Positions 17,105-25,206 of a stretch of DNA of 64,000 bases are shown piece by piece. Under the pieces are notes generated by a model. That model was not told where the DNA came from and ran no database searches. It saw nothing but the letters and a program-made list of their open reading frames with translations. Each line of letters opens with the position of its first letter. Within the stretch, counting starts at the first letter, position 1. A program made the translations under genes and the position numbers. The stretch comes from Streptomyces cadmiisoli (lineage in GTDB: Bacteria > Actinomycetota > Actinomycetes > Streptomycetales > Streptomycetaceae), in NCBI RefSeq assembly GCF_003261055.1, contig NZ_CP030073.1:1798001-1862000 (forward strand), given 5' to 3'.

Positions 17105-18124
17105 TCAGCTCTCGGGGGAGTCGTCGGTGAGGCTGTCCGTGCGGCTGCGGCGTGCCAGGAGGAGAGCGCCTCCGCCTGCTGCGATCAGCACGGCCGCGCC
17201 ACCGACCAGCCACGGTGTGGCGTCGGCTCCGGTGTGGGCGAGGGAGCCCGTCGGCGTTTTCTGCGTGGAGTCCTTGACCGAGGTCGCGGCGACGGGTGAG
17301 GAGTCGGGCTCCGGTGTGTCGCTGCCCGAGGCGGAGGGGGTGGCACCTGCGGTACCGCTGTTCGGCTTGCCCGGACTGGACGGGGAGTCGGTGGGCCTGT
17401 GCGTCGGCTTGCTGGAGGGGTCAGGCTTCGGGTCGGTGGCCGTCTTGGCGTTGGTGACGGCCACCGTCACCGGGGCGCCGGGACCTGCGGTAAACGTCTT
17501 CGTCGGCTTGTAGAGGTCGTAGCCGGCAGGAGCCTTGATCTCCTTGACCCAGAACTGCGTCCTGCGGCTCGACACGGGCAGTTCTCCGGAGGCGGCGCCC
17601 TTGGTGCCGGTAGTCAGGGTGAGCAGCGTGGAGGTGCCGGTGCCGATGTTCACGGTCGCGCCGGGCAGGAGGCTTCCGGTCTTGTCGTCCTTGGCCTGCA
17701 GGAGGACCTTGGCAGCCTTGAACGGGTCGGTGATCGTCAGCCGTGTGGTCGCGCTCGGGGTAACGATGACGTCCTGATCGCTGACAATTTCGTGGAGCGG
17801 GCTGCCGGAAGCCATCTGCTTGAGCCGGTAGACGCCCGGCGCGAGGTCGGGGAAGGTCAGACTCCCCTGGGCGTCGCTCTGTCCGCGTGCGGCTTCCTGG
17901 CCGGCGGAGTCCAGCAGCAGGAACGCGGCGCCGGGCAAGGCGTCTCCGGCCGTGTCCTTCGTAGTGATCTCGACGCTGCCCGCGTCCGAAGCCGGTTTCG
18001 CGGCGGGAGCGGCGGAGGCCGAGGGGGTCGGTTCGGAGGGCTCGGCACTCGCGGCCGGCGCCCAGCTCAGGGTGCCGGCCGCGACAGCGAGGGCAGCAGC
18101 GGATCGGACGAGACATGCGTGCAC
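17105..18124 (-). CDS. Sortase-anchored surface protein with SpaA-like repeat domains
   Basis: A 339-residue protein; the GTG at 18124 is preceded by AGGAG. Residues 1-30 are a signal peptide ending PAASAE. Two beta-sandwich units follow, of the SpaA/collagen-binding B type: 'SVEITTKDTAGDALPGAAFL...' near residue 55 and 'VLLQAKDDKTGSLLPGATVN' near 150. Both show the 'G..LpGA.f.l' pattern that in this family is often stabilised by isopeptide bonds. Then comes a Pro/Ser/Thr stalk (SSKPTHRPTDSPSSPGK), the sorting motif LAHTG (an LAxTG class-E sortase signal), a transmembrane segment and a short tail with RRSRTDS. It should be covalently attached to the cell wall. Its place inside a mobile element suggests a role in cell contact or mating aggregation, which is an inference. 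Confidence 0.8.
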   Translation of the reverse strand: MHACLVRSAAALAVAAGTLSWAPAASAEPSEPTPSASAAPAAKPASDAGSVEITTKDTAGDALPGAAFLLLDSAGQEAARGQSDAQGSLTFPDLAPGVYRLKQMASGSPLHEIVSDQDVIVTPSATTRLTITDPFKAAKVLLQAKDDKTGSLLPGATVNIGTGTSTLLTLTTGTKGAASGELPVSSRRTQFWVKEIKAPAGYDLYKPTKTFTAGPGAPVTVAVTNAKTATDPKPDPSSKPTHRPTDSPSSPGKPNSGTAGATPSASGSDTPEPDSSPVAATSVKDSTQKTPTGSLAHTGADATPWLVGGAAVLIAAGGGALLLARRSRTDSLTDDSPES

Positions 18125-18156
18125 GGGGAAGAGGACTCCTTGATCGGTCGGGGAGG

Positions 18157-18645
18157 TCAGCGGGTGCGGCCGACGACTGGGGTAGCCGGCTGGGTGGGAG
18201 TGCTGCGCGGGGTGCGGCCAACCGCGAGCCTGGGCCTGGACGCGGCCCAGGCGCCGGGGAACCAGACGGCGGTGTACTGCTCGATGGCGTCGCGCAGCCC
18301 GGTGGTGACGGCCCCGTCCCACGGCGGGCGGCCGGGGCGGTGATAGGTGTCGAAGGTGCCGTACTGCTTGGTGTTCGGCCGGGTATTGGTGGCTTCATCG
18401 CGGCGGTGGAAGGTCCCGTGGTCCACGAAGCTGAGCGCCACCGCGTCGATCTCGCCGCGTTCCGGATGAACGACGGTGACACGCAGCCCTCCGTAGGTGT
18501 CCGCGTGGATGGTGACGGTGAAGTCGATCCGCATCCGCAGCGGTGCATCGGGGATCGGGACAGCGAAGTAGGTGTTGCCAACAACGGTGTGGTCGTGGAA
18601 GGGAAGGCACAGCTCGGCGAAGAACTCGGCGGCTTGCAGGGACAA
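18157..18645 (-). CDS. Conserved Streptomyces element protein of unknown function
   Basis: About 162 residues if translation starts at the TTG at 18645 (GGAGC upstream). The sequence AAEFFAELCLPFHDHTVVGN, YFAVPIPDAPLRMRIDFTVT, then TYGGLRVTVVHPERGEIDAV is a well-formed alpha/beta domain, and the C-terminus (GAVTTGLRDAIEQYTAVWFP) is an amphipathic helix. The tail is Pro/Arg rich. It lies 29 bases downstream of the DUF317 gene on the same strand, in the operon with the ATP-grasp ligase. I know proteins of this kind from Streptomyces plasmids but no function. Confidence 0.6.
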   Translation of the reverse strand: MSLQAAEFFAELCLPFHDHTVVGNTYFAVPIPDAPLRMRIDFTVTIHADTYGGLRVTVVHPERGEIDAVALSFVDHGTFHRRDEATNTRPNTKQYGTFDTYHRPGRPPWDGAVTTGLRDAIEQYTAVWFPGAWAASRPRLAVGRTPRSTPTQPATPVVGRTR

Positions 18646-18674
18646 GAGAGGCTCCGGTCGAGGTCTGGCTGGTC

Positions 18675-19547
18675 CTACCGGCGCGGGCCGGGCAGGGCCG
18701 GTGGGCTGGTGGTGCTCCAGCGCGGGACGCTGGCCGCGGGCAGCGCAACCGGACGGCGGGAGGAGACGGCCCGCTGCACGTCGAGCGGAGTGGGAGCCGA
18801 CGGGCCCGGCGGGAGGATCGGGGTCAGCTGGGCCATCCCCTTGATGTAGCTGAAGGTCACCTCGCGCCACCGGGGCAGGGGAGCCGGATCGGCGACGCAC
18901 TCGGTGACGGCGGTGAGCAGGGCGACCGGGGTGTCGGTGCTGGCCGTGGCGTACCAGACGGGCCGGTCGATAGACTTGCCCGCCCACAGCTGCCAGCGCG
19001 CGTCGCGCGTGGTCAGTTCGGCTTCCGGATCGAGGTCGCCGGTGGTGAACTCCATGCCGGCGAGCCCGTCCGGGGCCTGGACCGCGAAGACGCCCCAGCG
19101 CGGACGGTCGATCTCCCAGCCCTGCTTCAGAAGCGGCACGACCGCCAGGAAGGGATCGTGCTCGTCGATGCCGGAGATCGGCCGGGCAAGGTAAGCATCC
19201 GGCCCCTGCTCGTACGCCGTGGCCAGCATGGTGGTGAACGCCTGGACAAACTCGGTGGGGACGCGGTCGTTAAAGCAGACGCCCCACGCCGGCGGTCCGA
19301 AGGAGTCCTTGTAGGCGTTGATGCGCCAGAGCCCGTCGTCCTCGCCTTCGGGCAGGTAGCCCAGGCGCACGCGCCGGTCGGGAGCGCTCACGTACACGTT
19401 GGAGTCCTCGTCGTACCGCAGGTCCCAGCTAAGGTCGAGCAACGGGGCGAGGGCGGGGTCGCCGGTTCCGGTGGTGGAGGCGAGGTGGCGCGGGGAGACG
19501 TAGACGTCGCCGTCGATCTCGTGGTGCGAATCGGGCTGTGGGATCAT
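18675..19547 (-). CDS. DUF317 domain protein in the ATP-grasp operon
   Basis: A 290-residue protein. The ATG at 19547 overlaps the stop of the ATP-grasp gene by ATGA, giving translational coupling. It has two DUF317-type units. The first has DVYVSPRHLASTTGTGDPAL then VYVSAPDRRVRLGYLPEGED, closing with WGVCFNDRVPTEFVQAFTTM. The second closes with WYATASTDTPVALLTAVTEC. The C-terminal 70 residues (SYIKGMAQLTPILPPGPSAP) are Pro-rich. It is soluble, with no catalytic motif. Confidence 0.75.
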   Translation of the reverse strand: MIPQPDSHHEIDGDVYVSPRHLASTTGTGDPALAPLLDLSWDLRYDEDSNVYVSAPDRRVRLGYLPEGEDDGLWRINAYKDSFGPPAWGVCFNDRVPTEFVQAFTTMLATAYEQGPDAYLARPISGIDEHDPFLAVVPLLKQGWEIDRPRWGVFAVQAPDGLAGMEFTTGDLDPEAELTTRDARWQLWAGKSIDRPVWYATASTDTPVALLTAVTECVADPAPLPRWREVTFSYIKGMAQLTPILPPGPSAPTPLDVQRAVSSRRPVALPAASVPRWSTTSPPALPGPRR

Positions 19548-20836
19548 CGGTCTGCCCTCGTGGTGACGGTGATCTCGTCGGCGGCGGTGTCGAGGCGTTC
19601 GGTGACCTCGGCGGTGGTGCGGCCGGTGACGATGTAGAACCCGGCCCTGGCGGTGAACAGGTCGCCGTCGGGCGACAGGACGAGCTCGTCGCCGATCTCG
19701 CGGATCCAGTGCACTTGGCGCAGCCAGGGGGTGTGGGCGGCGAAGGGCTGGTTGATGTGCCGGGCGGTCAGGGTGCCGGAGGTATCCGGGTAGAGCATGC
19801 GGATGCCCGCGGCCCCGCTGCGGGTCGGGGTGAGGTCCGGCGCTCGGCCGCAGGCGAGGTCGGCGGCGGCCCGGGGCAGGTCTATGCCGGTGGCCAGACG
19901 GACAAGGTGGCCGATCATGTCGCCGCCGATCCTGGCATTGACCTCGATCAACCGCGGCCGACCGTCCACCAGGCGCAGCTCGACGTGCTGCACACCGTCG
20001 GTGATCCCCAGGGCCTTGACCGCGGCAGCGGCGGCCGGGGCGACCTGGGCCAGGAGTGGGTCGGCGGCATCGACGGTGTGCCCGGCCTCGTCGAAGTACG
20101 GCGCGGGGCCCAGGTGCTTGCGGGTCACGGCGACCGCCGTGGTCGCTCCGCGGTGGGTGACGCATTCGACCGAGAATTCCGGCCCGTCGAGGTACTCCTC
20201 GACCAGGACGCCGGTGTCCTCGCGGCTGCGGCTCGCTCCGGCCGAGGCGAACGCGAACGCGGCGGGCAGTTCTTCGGGCCGGTCGACGCGGATCACGCCG
20301 ATGCTGCCCGCGAAGGCCGCGGGCTTGATGACCGCCGGCAGGCCGAGGGTCATCGTCGCCAGGCCGGCCTCCAGTAGAGTCCGCGCCCTTATCGAGGCGG
20401 CCGAGGGCACGCCATGGCGGGCGAACAGAGCCCGGGCGGTGGCCTTGTTGCGACAGGCCCGCATCACCTCGACGGACGTCGAGGACAGACCGAGCGCGCG
20501 GGCGAGACGGGCGGTGGGGACGAGGTGCCACTCGTCCCAGGTGACCACGCCGGCAAGGTCATGGTGCTCGGCCAGCGCCCGGCCGCCGGCGAGCAGCGCT
20601 GCAGGGTCGCTCAGATCGACCACGGTGTGGTCGACGATGAACGGCTTCTCCCACGACGGCTCGGTGCCGGTGAGCAGGACGACGTCGTACGCGGCGGCCA
20701 CCTGCTCCAGGCAGTAGCCGCGGTAGGTCTCGTCGCCAGGAGAAACGACGAGCACGAGAGGACGAGCGGACAAGAAGGGGTTCTCCGTATCGATGGACGG
20801 CGGGACGAGGGAAGAGAGGGGCGTCTCAGGCGGCAC
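19544..20836 (-). CDS. ATP-grasp carboxylate-amine ligase
   Basis: A 430-residue protein. The N-terminal third is a Rossmann-like pre-ATP-grasp part (LVLVVSPGDETYRGYCLEQV, GVVTWDEWHLVPTARLARAL). The ATP-grasp core follows: RNKATARALFARHGVPSA (about residue 145), the strand PAVIKPAAFAGSIGV (about 170-184) with the ATP-binding Lys, VLVEEYLDGPEFSVEC (about 215), and the metal-binding strand RLIEVNARIGGDMIGHL (about 290). The C-terminal part resembles the D-ala-ligase/biotin-carboxylase-like group that makes peptide or amide bonds using ATP. Partners in the operon (MFS exporter, HxlR regulators, DUF317 protein) suggest making and exporting a small amide or dipeptide. The substrate cannot be read from the sequence. 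Confidence 0.8.
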   Translation of the reverse strand: MPPETPLSSLVPPSIDTENPFLSARPLVLVVSPGDETYRGYCLEQVAAAYDVVLLTGTEPSWEKPFIVDHTVVDLSDPAALLAGGRALAEHHDLAGVVTWDEWHLVPTARLARALGLSSTSVEVMRACRNKATARALFARHGVPSAASIRARTLLEAGLATMTLGLPAVIKPAAFAGSIGVIRVDRPEELPAAFAFASAGASRSREDTGVLVEEYLDGPEFSVECVTHRGATTAVAVTRKHLGPAPYFDEAGHTVDAADPLLAQVAPAAAAAVKALGITDGVQHVELRLVDGRPRLIEVNARIGGDMIGHLVRLATGIDLPRAAADLACGRAPDLTPTRSGAAGIRMLYPDTSGTLTARHINQPFAAHTPWLRQVHWIREIGDELVLSPDGDLFTARAGFYIVTGRTTAEVTERLDTAADEITVTTRADR

Positions 20837-21128
20837 GGCGGCGGCGCAGTTCGAACGCCGCAGCCCAGTGAGGGTGTTCGCTGATCAGGCGGCGGGCGTA
20901 GAGGGCGGTGTAGTTGTTGTTCAGCCCGGCGACCCCATGAGGGAGCTGGCAGCGCAGGTCCTCGAACAGGTCCTTCAAGCTGACTCGGGTTGCGCCGGCG
21001 GCCAGGCGGCGAGCGGCCATGCGTTCCAGGGCCCGGTAGACGTGCGGGTTGTGGGCGTCGAAGGCGTGGAACTGCTCGGTGATGGTGCGACCAGCCGTGC
21101 GGTGCGATCCAAGGGCGGCAATGGACAT
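20826..21128 (-). CDS. Conserved phage/element protein (FDAHNPHVYRAL family)
   Basis: A 100-residue protein from the ATG at 21128. The pattern EQFHAFDAHNPHVYRALERM, then ATRVSLKDLFEDLRCQ and LNNNYTALYARRLISEHPHW is highly typical of a small helical protein found in phages and mobile elements, where a winged-helix-like fold is suspected. Its stop overlaps the start region of the ATP-grasp gene by 11 bases, so it is part of the same leftward operon. The biochemical role is unknown. Confidence 0.7.
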   Translation of the reverse strand: MSIAALGSHRTAGRTITEQFHAFDAHNPHVYRALERMAARRLAAGATRVSLKDLFEDLRCQLPHGVAGLNNNYTALYARRLISEHPHWAAAFELRRRRAA

Positions 21129-21160
21129 GAAGTTCTCCACAGGCTGGGGACGCAACAAGG

Positions 21161-22396
21161 TCAGGTGCGCAGGGCGGGATCGGTTCGCAGGCGGGCGAAG
21201 GCGCAGAACAGACCGAGGGCCTGCAGCGCGGCGCAGACGGTGATGACGTGGCCCAGCGCGTCGGGCGGAGTGAGCGCGGTGAGCACGCCGGCGACGGGGA
21301 AGGGCAGCAGGAGGATGAGGATGGTCGCCGACAGGGTGCTGCCGAACTTCTCCGGAGGGATCAGGCGGGAGCGCAGGGTGCGCAGGACGACCGTCATGCC
21401 GCCTTCGCCCGCCATGAGGACCGCGACCAGGACCAGGTAGGACCGGTAGTCGGGAGCCTGGGCAGCGGCGAGACAGCCGAGCGAGGCGAGGGCGGCGCAG
21501 GCGGCGCCGACCGGCCACAGGCCGAGGCGGTCGAGCGCGAACCGGCAGAGCGCGACGCTGAGGAGCGTCGCTGCGGCAGCGGCGGACCAGACGAGGCCGA
21601 CTGCGGTGGTGGACTGCCCGAAGTGCTTGACGACGATCACGGGACCGGCCGCTTGAAGAAGGCCGGTCGCCAGGTTGGACAAGGTCAGCCCGGTCACGAG
21701 CCAGCCGAGCGCGGACAGCGAGCGGATGGTGCGCCACCCGGTGAGCAGTCCGCCGCCGGACTGCCCCTTCGGCACACGGGCCGGTACCACGGGCGAGGGC
21801 GGGGTGCGCAGGGCGAGCAGCGCGGCAAGCAGCGAGAGCATGGTGATCACCGCGAGCATCGACGGCGGCCCGGCAAGCAAGAGCACTCCGGCGAGCGCCG
21901 GACCGGCCAGGGTCGCCGTCTGGTCGATGCCGAATAGGACAGCCTGGACACGGTGGGCCCGCCGTCCTGCTCGGCGTCCGGCGGCGGCACCCGCGGTCTC
22001 GGCCGCGATATAGCTGAACTCGGTGAGCACGCCGGTCGTCGCCGCCAGCACCATCACGGTCGCGCTCGCCACGGTGCCGGACGGGTGGAGATGGAGCAGG
22101 ACCGCGCCGGCGGCGAGAGCCAGCGCCCTCCCCAGGGAGGCCAGGTGGAAGACCACCGCGGCACCGCGCCGGTCAACGACCGATCCGGCCCACCCAAACG
22201 CAGCAAGCCGCGGGATCCACTCCAGGGCGAAGGCGGCGCCCGTCAGCGCGGCGGATCGCGTCGTGGCCAGGACGAGCAGCGGGATGCCGTAGGTGGACAT
22301 CGCGAACGCCAACGCGTCCGCCGTGCGCGGCAGGTAGATGCTGCGCATCAGCCCGCCCGTGTGGCGTGCGTGTCGGGGTGTGACTGCTGCGTTCAC
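21161..22396 (-). CDS. MFS transporter
   Basis: A 411-residue membrane protein starting at a GTG (22396) that overlaps the stop of the regulator gene by GTGA. It has about 12 hydrophobic segments with the major-facilitator layout: LALAAGAVLLHLHPSGTV and LEWIPRLAAFGWAGSVVDRR (the 'G.l.DR.' loop 2-3 motif) in the first half, and a cytoplasmic loop rich in Pro/Val/Arg (TPPSPVVPARVPKGQSGG) at the centre. It resembles the Bcr/TetV-type drug-export subgroup. With the ATP-grasp enzyme it may export that enzyme's product. Direction of transport and substrate are inferences. Confidence 0.8.
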   Translation of the reverse strand: MNAAVTPRHARHTGGLMRSIYLPRTADALAFAMSTYGIPLLVLATTRSAALTGAAFALEWIPRLAAFGWAGSVVDRRGAAVVFHLASLGRALALAAGAVLLHLHPSGTVASATVMVLAATTGVLTEFSYIAAETAGAAAGRRAGRRAHRVQAVLFGIDQTATLAGPALAGVLLLAGPPSMLAVITMLSLLAALLALRTPPSPVVPARVPKGQSGGGLLTGWRTIRSLSALGWLVTGLTLSNLATGLLQAAGPVIVVKHFGQSTTAVGLVWSAAAAATLLSVALCRFALDRLGLWPVGAACAALASLGCLAAAQAPDYRSYLVLVAVLMAGEGGMTVVLRTLRSRLIPPEKFGSTLSATILILLLPFPVAGVLTALTPPDALGHVITVCAALQALGLFCAFARLRTDPALRT

Positions 22397-22896
22397 GCGA
22401 CCGGCTCAGGCTCAGACACCGTGGCCACCTGGGGGTTGTCGGCCAGCCACTGGATCAGGAGCGTGCGGGGACGAGCCAGCCCCGCCTCGGCTCCGTCGCC
22501 GATCAGCGGGGAGGGAGCATCGGCTCGCTCGGCGGTGAGCGATGGTGCCAACAGGTCGAGGACGTGCCGGATACGGCTGCTGAACTCGCAGATGGGGTCC
22601 GGGACGGCGTGACGCCGGGCCCAGCGGGCCATCGCGTCGTACAAATCTGCCAACTCCATCCCATCGTCGGTCAGTTGCAGACCGCCGCCGGGCGCGACCC
22701 GGACGAGACCGTAGGCGCGGGCCGTGTCGGAAGCACTCCGCAGTTGGTGCGTGGAGAGGTCGGGCAGGATGCCGGCCAGCCGTCGCGGCGGTATGGCGCC
22801 GTTGTCGTCGATCTCGGTGACCAGGCGGACCAGGGGGCGCGAGGCGAGGAGTTCGACAGCGCGGTGCACTTCGGCAGAGCTGTAGAGGGTGCTCAT
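22393..22896 (-). CDS. Winged-helix DNA-binding regulator
   Basis: A 167-residue protein. Residues 5-85 form a winged helix: AVELLASRPLVRLVTEIDDN, IPPRRLAGILPDLSTHQLRS, then GLVRVAPGGGLQLTDDGMEL, which is the helix-turn-helix followed by the beta wing and the 'LT..G.eL' motif of HxlR/MarR-like regulators. The C-terminal half is helical. The ATG at 22896 overlaps the stop of the next HxlR-type gene (22893) by ATGA and its stop overlaps the MFS start, so all three are coupled. It probably regulates the exporter operon. Confidence 0.7.
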   Translation of the reverse strand: MSTLYSSAEVHRAVELLASRPLVRLVTEIDDNGAIPPRRLAGILPDLSTHQLRSASDTARAYGLVRVAPGGGLQLTDDGMELADLYDAMARWARRHAVPDPICEFSSRIRHVLDLLAPSLTAERADAPSPLIGDGAEAGLARPRTLLIQWLADNPQVATVSEPEPVA

Positions 22897-23735
22897 CGGC
22901 GCGGGCCTCCCGCCGGGATGGCTGTCTTCGGGCGGGCGGTCGTGGCGTGCGAGAAGAGATCGCGGTTGTGCCACGCCGGAGAGGACTGGGGCATCCGAGC
23001 GGGTGGGAGCGCCGCGGGGGCCGGCCGTGACTGGCTGCTGACCCACGGCCTTTGCGCGGGCTTCGCCTGCGGGTTCCCCCAGACCGGGTGTTGGGACGCC
23101 TGGTCGAGGGGCTGCCCGGCGGACCAGGCGGACAGGGTGCCGAGAACGGGGCTCAGGCCGTCGCCTGCTGCGGAGAGCCGGTAGGGCCGGCCGGTGCCCT
23201 TGGTGTCGACGAGACCGTCGGCGACCAGCTGCCGCAGCGGCGGGTAGATGTTGGTCCAGTCGCTGCTGGGCATCACGATCCGGGCCAGGGCCCGCCCGCT
23301 GACCTCCTGGCGGGACTTGAGCACCCACAAGATGGCGGCGGCGTGACGCCGGGTGAGCAGGGTGAGGCTGTCCTCGATCTGCTCGATCGCGGGCAGCGAG
23401 CGGTCCGCCTTCTCCAGGTGTTCCTCGGCCCAGGTGACGATCACCGGCAGGACCGGCAGTAGGGCAACACCACGGTTGGTGTGGCCGTAGGTCACGTGCC
23501 GTGAGGTGTGTTCGGTGCGTACGACGAGTCCGGCGTCGCACAGCGCCTTGAGCTTGGGGTGGAGCTGGCCGCTCTGCAGCCAGGACACCTTGGCCGCCAG
23601 CTCGCTGTAGCGCAGCGGCGGGCCGGAGAGGGCCAGGAGGATCCTCACGTTCCAGCGCGGGGTGATCATGGCCAGGGCCTCAGTGACCCGGGCGATGTCG
23701 GCGTCGGTGTCAGGGGGCAGAGCGGTGATGGCCAA
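22893..23735 (-). CDS. HxlR-type regulator with two winged-helix domains
   Basis: A 280-residue protein, more than twice the usual HxlR length of about 110. Residues 18-105 are a classical HxlR winged helix: ITPRWNVRILLALSGPPLRY, then FSEL-like YSELAAKVSWLQSGQLHPKL and GLVVRTEHTSRHVTYGHTNRG. Residues about 125-200 repeat a second winged helix (LTLLTRRHAAAILWVLKSRQ, GRALARIVMPSSDWTNIYPP, GLVDTKGTGRPYRLSAAGDG). The rest is Pro-rich. No sensory Cys is obvious. Two linked domains suggest binding an extended operator. It is the first gene of the exporter/ligase operon and probably controls it. Confidence 0.75.
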   Translation of the reverse strand: MAITALPPDTDADIARVTEALAMITPRWNVRILLALSGPPLRYSELAAKVSWLQSGQLHPKLKALCDAGLVVRTEHTSRHVTYGHTNRGVALLPVLPVIVTWAEEHLEKADRSLPAIEQIEDSLTLLTRRHAAAILWVLKSRQEVSGRALARIVMPSSDWTNIYPPLRQLVADGLVDTKGTGRPYRLSAAGDGLSPVLGTLSAWSAGQPLDQASQHPVWGNPQAKPAQRPWVSSQSRPAPAALPPARMPQSSPAWHNRDLFSHATTARPKTAIPAGGPRR

Positions 23736-23777
23736 GGGAGGAACTCCTGGGTGAATGAAAGGGGGTTGGCCTGCGGG

Positions 23778-24221
23778 TCAGCGGCTGTGCGCCGGGCTCT
23801 GCGCCGCAAGAGGCGGAGCTGGAGCAGGCGGCGAGGGAGTCGACGGGGCCGGGATGCGGGCCAGGCTTTGCAGGACGGCGGCGACCGATTTGGCCTGGAC
23901 CTCGCGGACGGCGACGGCTTCGGCGAGGCGGCGTGCACCGTCGAGGAGGTGGGAGACCTCGCGCGGGCCGATCTGCCGCTCGGGGTGGATGAGCCGGGCG
24001 AGGTGGTCGCGGTGGAAGTCGATGCTGCGCTCGACGAGGGCGAGATCGTCGTGCATGCCGAGCAGGGCGGAGAGCATGCCGGGCGGCTGGTCCTGGGCGT
24101 GGGCTTCGAGGTCGGCGAGCGGTGCGCCGTACAGGTCCTCGATCCGTCCGGCTATGTCGGTGGACGTGGGATGGGGCAATCGGGGGCTTTCACGGTCGGC
24201 GGCCCCGGGCCGCCCCGGCAC
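23778..24221 (-). CDS. Helical hypothetical protein
   Basis: About 147 residues from 24221; later TTG starts near 24180 are possible because the first 20 residues overlap the preceding gene. The body (RIEDLYGAPLADLEAHAQDQ, then VERSIDFHRDHLARLIHPER and EVSHLLDGARRLAEAVAVRE) is strongly helical, with a Pro/Ala tail. Several His and Asp residues are present but no recognised catalytic arrangement. It lies between the regulator operon and two other helical genes and may belong to the same transcript. Confidence 0.55.
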   Translation of the reverse strand: MPGRPGAADRESPRLPHPTSTDIAGRIEDLYGAPLADLEAHAQDQPPGMLSALLGMHDDLALVERSIDFHRDHLARLIHPERQIGPREVSHLLDGARRLAEAVAVREVQAKSVAAVLQSLARIPAPSTPSPPAPAPPLAAQSPAHSR

Positions 24222-24609
24222 GCGGGGGTGCCGGGGCGGTGGACGGGGGCAGGGTTGCGGTGACCCTGAGCGGTGCCGTGCGGACGGGCCGGGCCTGCTG
24301 CGCAGGCGGCGGCATGGTGCGCAGCAGCTCGCCGAGGGCGGCGCGGTAGCCGTCGCGGGCCTCTAGTGCCGCGTCCAGCCACTGCGCGTCGAAGCGGAGC
24401 CTGTCGGCCGACAGTTCGCTCATGTCGCGGTCGGGATCCATGTCGGCGTGTACGCGGTCGCGGACGCGGGCGACCTGCTCCTCGGTGAGCGCCAGGAAGG
24501 ACCGCAGCTCCAGGGCACGGGCGAACGCGGGCGAGGCATCGTGGCCGGCAGCCGCCTCGTACAGCTCGGGTACCGGCTTCCCGAAGACCTTCTGCAGGTC
24601 GCCGTCCAT
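24190..24609 (-). CDS. Helical hypothetical protein
   Basis: About 139 residues; the ATG at 24609 was chosen because the upstream part of the open frame overlaps the previous gene and is arginine/proline-rich noise. The protein starts DGDLQKVFGKPVPELYEAAA, continues with FARALELRSFLALTEEQVAR (a 'L.L.eeQ...' helix) and MSELSADRLRFDAQWLDAAL, then a Pro-rich tail. It is probably a small helical bundle. No function is recognised. Confidence 0.55.
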   Translation of the reverse strand: MDGDLQKVFGKPVPELYEAAAGHDASPAFARALELRSFLALTEEQVARVRDRVHADMDPDRDMSELSADRLRFDAQWLDAALEARDGYRAALGELLRTMPPPAQQARPVRTAPLRVTATLPPSTAPAPPRAGAARGRRP

Positions 24610-24629
24610 GGTGCTGGCCTTGTCCCGGC

Positions 24630-25112
24630 TTATCGGGCGGCCCTCGTCGACCGCCACGCCGTCGCCGGTGCGGCTGTACTCGCAGGCCGGTTGGGGGCGC
24701 TGGTCTGCACCGCCGGCCCGGTGCGGGGCCGAAGACGGGCGAGGCGCTCTGCGGCGAGGTCCTTCTTCCCTGGGGCGTCCGGGTCGAGGAGCCATCGCAC
24801 GACCAGGGCCCGACCGTCGCGGGCGGTGACGGCCGCGTTCACCCGGTGAGCGAGGCCCATCGTCGGGTCGTCGACCTCGCTGGGCTGGGTATGCAGTGCA
24901 GCAAGGAGGTCGTCCTCCGCGCGCTCCAGCACGGACTGGGCCTCAACGAGAAGGCCGTGCCACTTGACGACGTCGGTGGCGTCAGGGTTCGCGGTCGGCG
25001 CGGCGGTGACCGCGGCCTTCAACTGGTCCATGCCCATGTCGAAGCGTGCTTCGATCCGTTCGGTGAGGACGCCCACGACATCCGCAGAATTCTCGGATAT
25101 GCCGTCGGACAA
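24630..25112 (-). CDS. Helical hypothetical protein
   Basis: A 160-residue acidic protein: SADVVGVLTERIEARFDMGM, then VVKWHGLLVEAQSVLERAED and LAHRVNAAVTARDGRALVVR, all likely helices. The last 50 residues are basic and Pro/Thr-rich. It starts the leftward group with 24190 and 23778; its stop is 21 bases from the next start. No family is recognised; the size pattern resembles small accessory proteins of Streptomyces elements. Confidence 0.55.
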   Translation of the reverse strand: MSDGISENSADVVGVLTERIEARFDMGMDQLKAAVTAAPTANPDATDVVKWHGLLVEAQSVLERAEDDLLAALHTQPSEVDDPTMGLAHRVNAAVTARDGRALVVRWLLDPDAPGKKDLAAERLARLRPRTGPAVQTSAPNRPASTAAPATAWRSTRAAR

Positions 25113-25206
25113 AAGGATCTCCTGTTCTGGATAGGCCGATGCGTAGGGAATGTGAGGGGCCCCGTACTGGGCGATCAGCCGCTTGCCGGGACGTGCTGAA
25201 GTCCGG

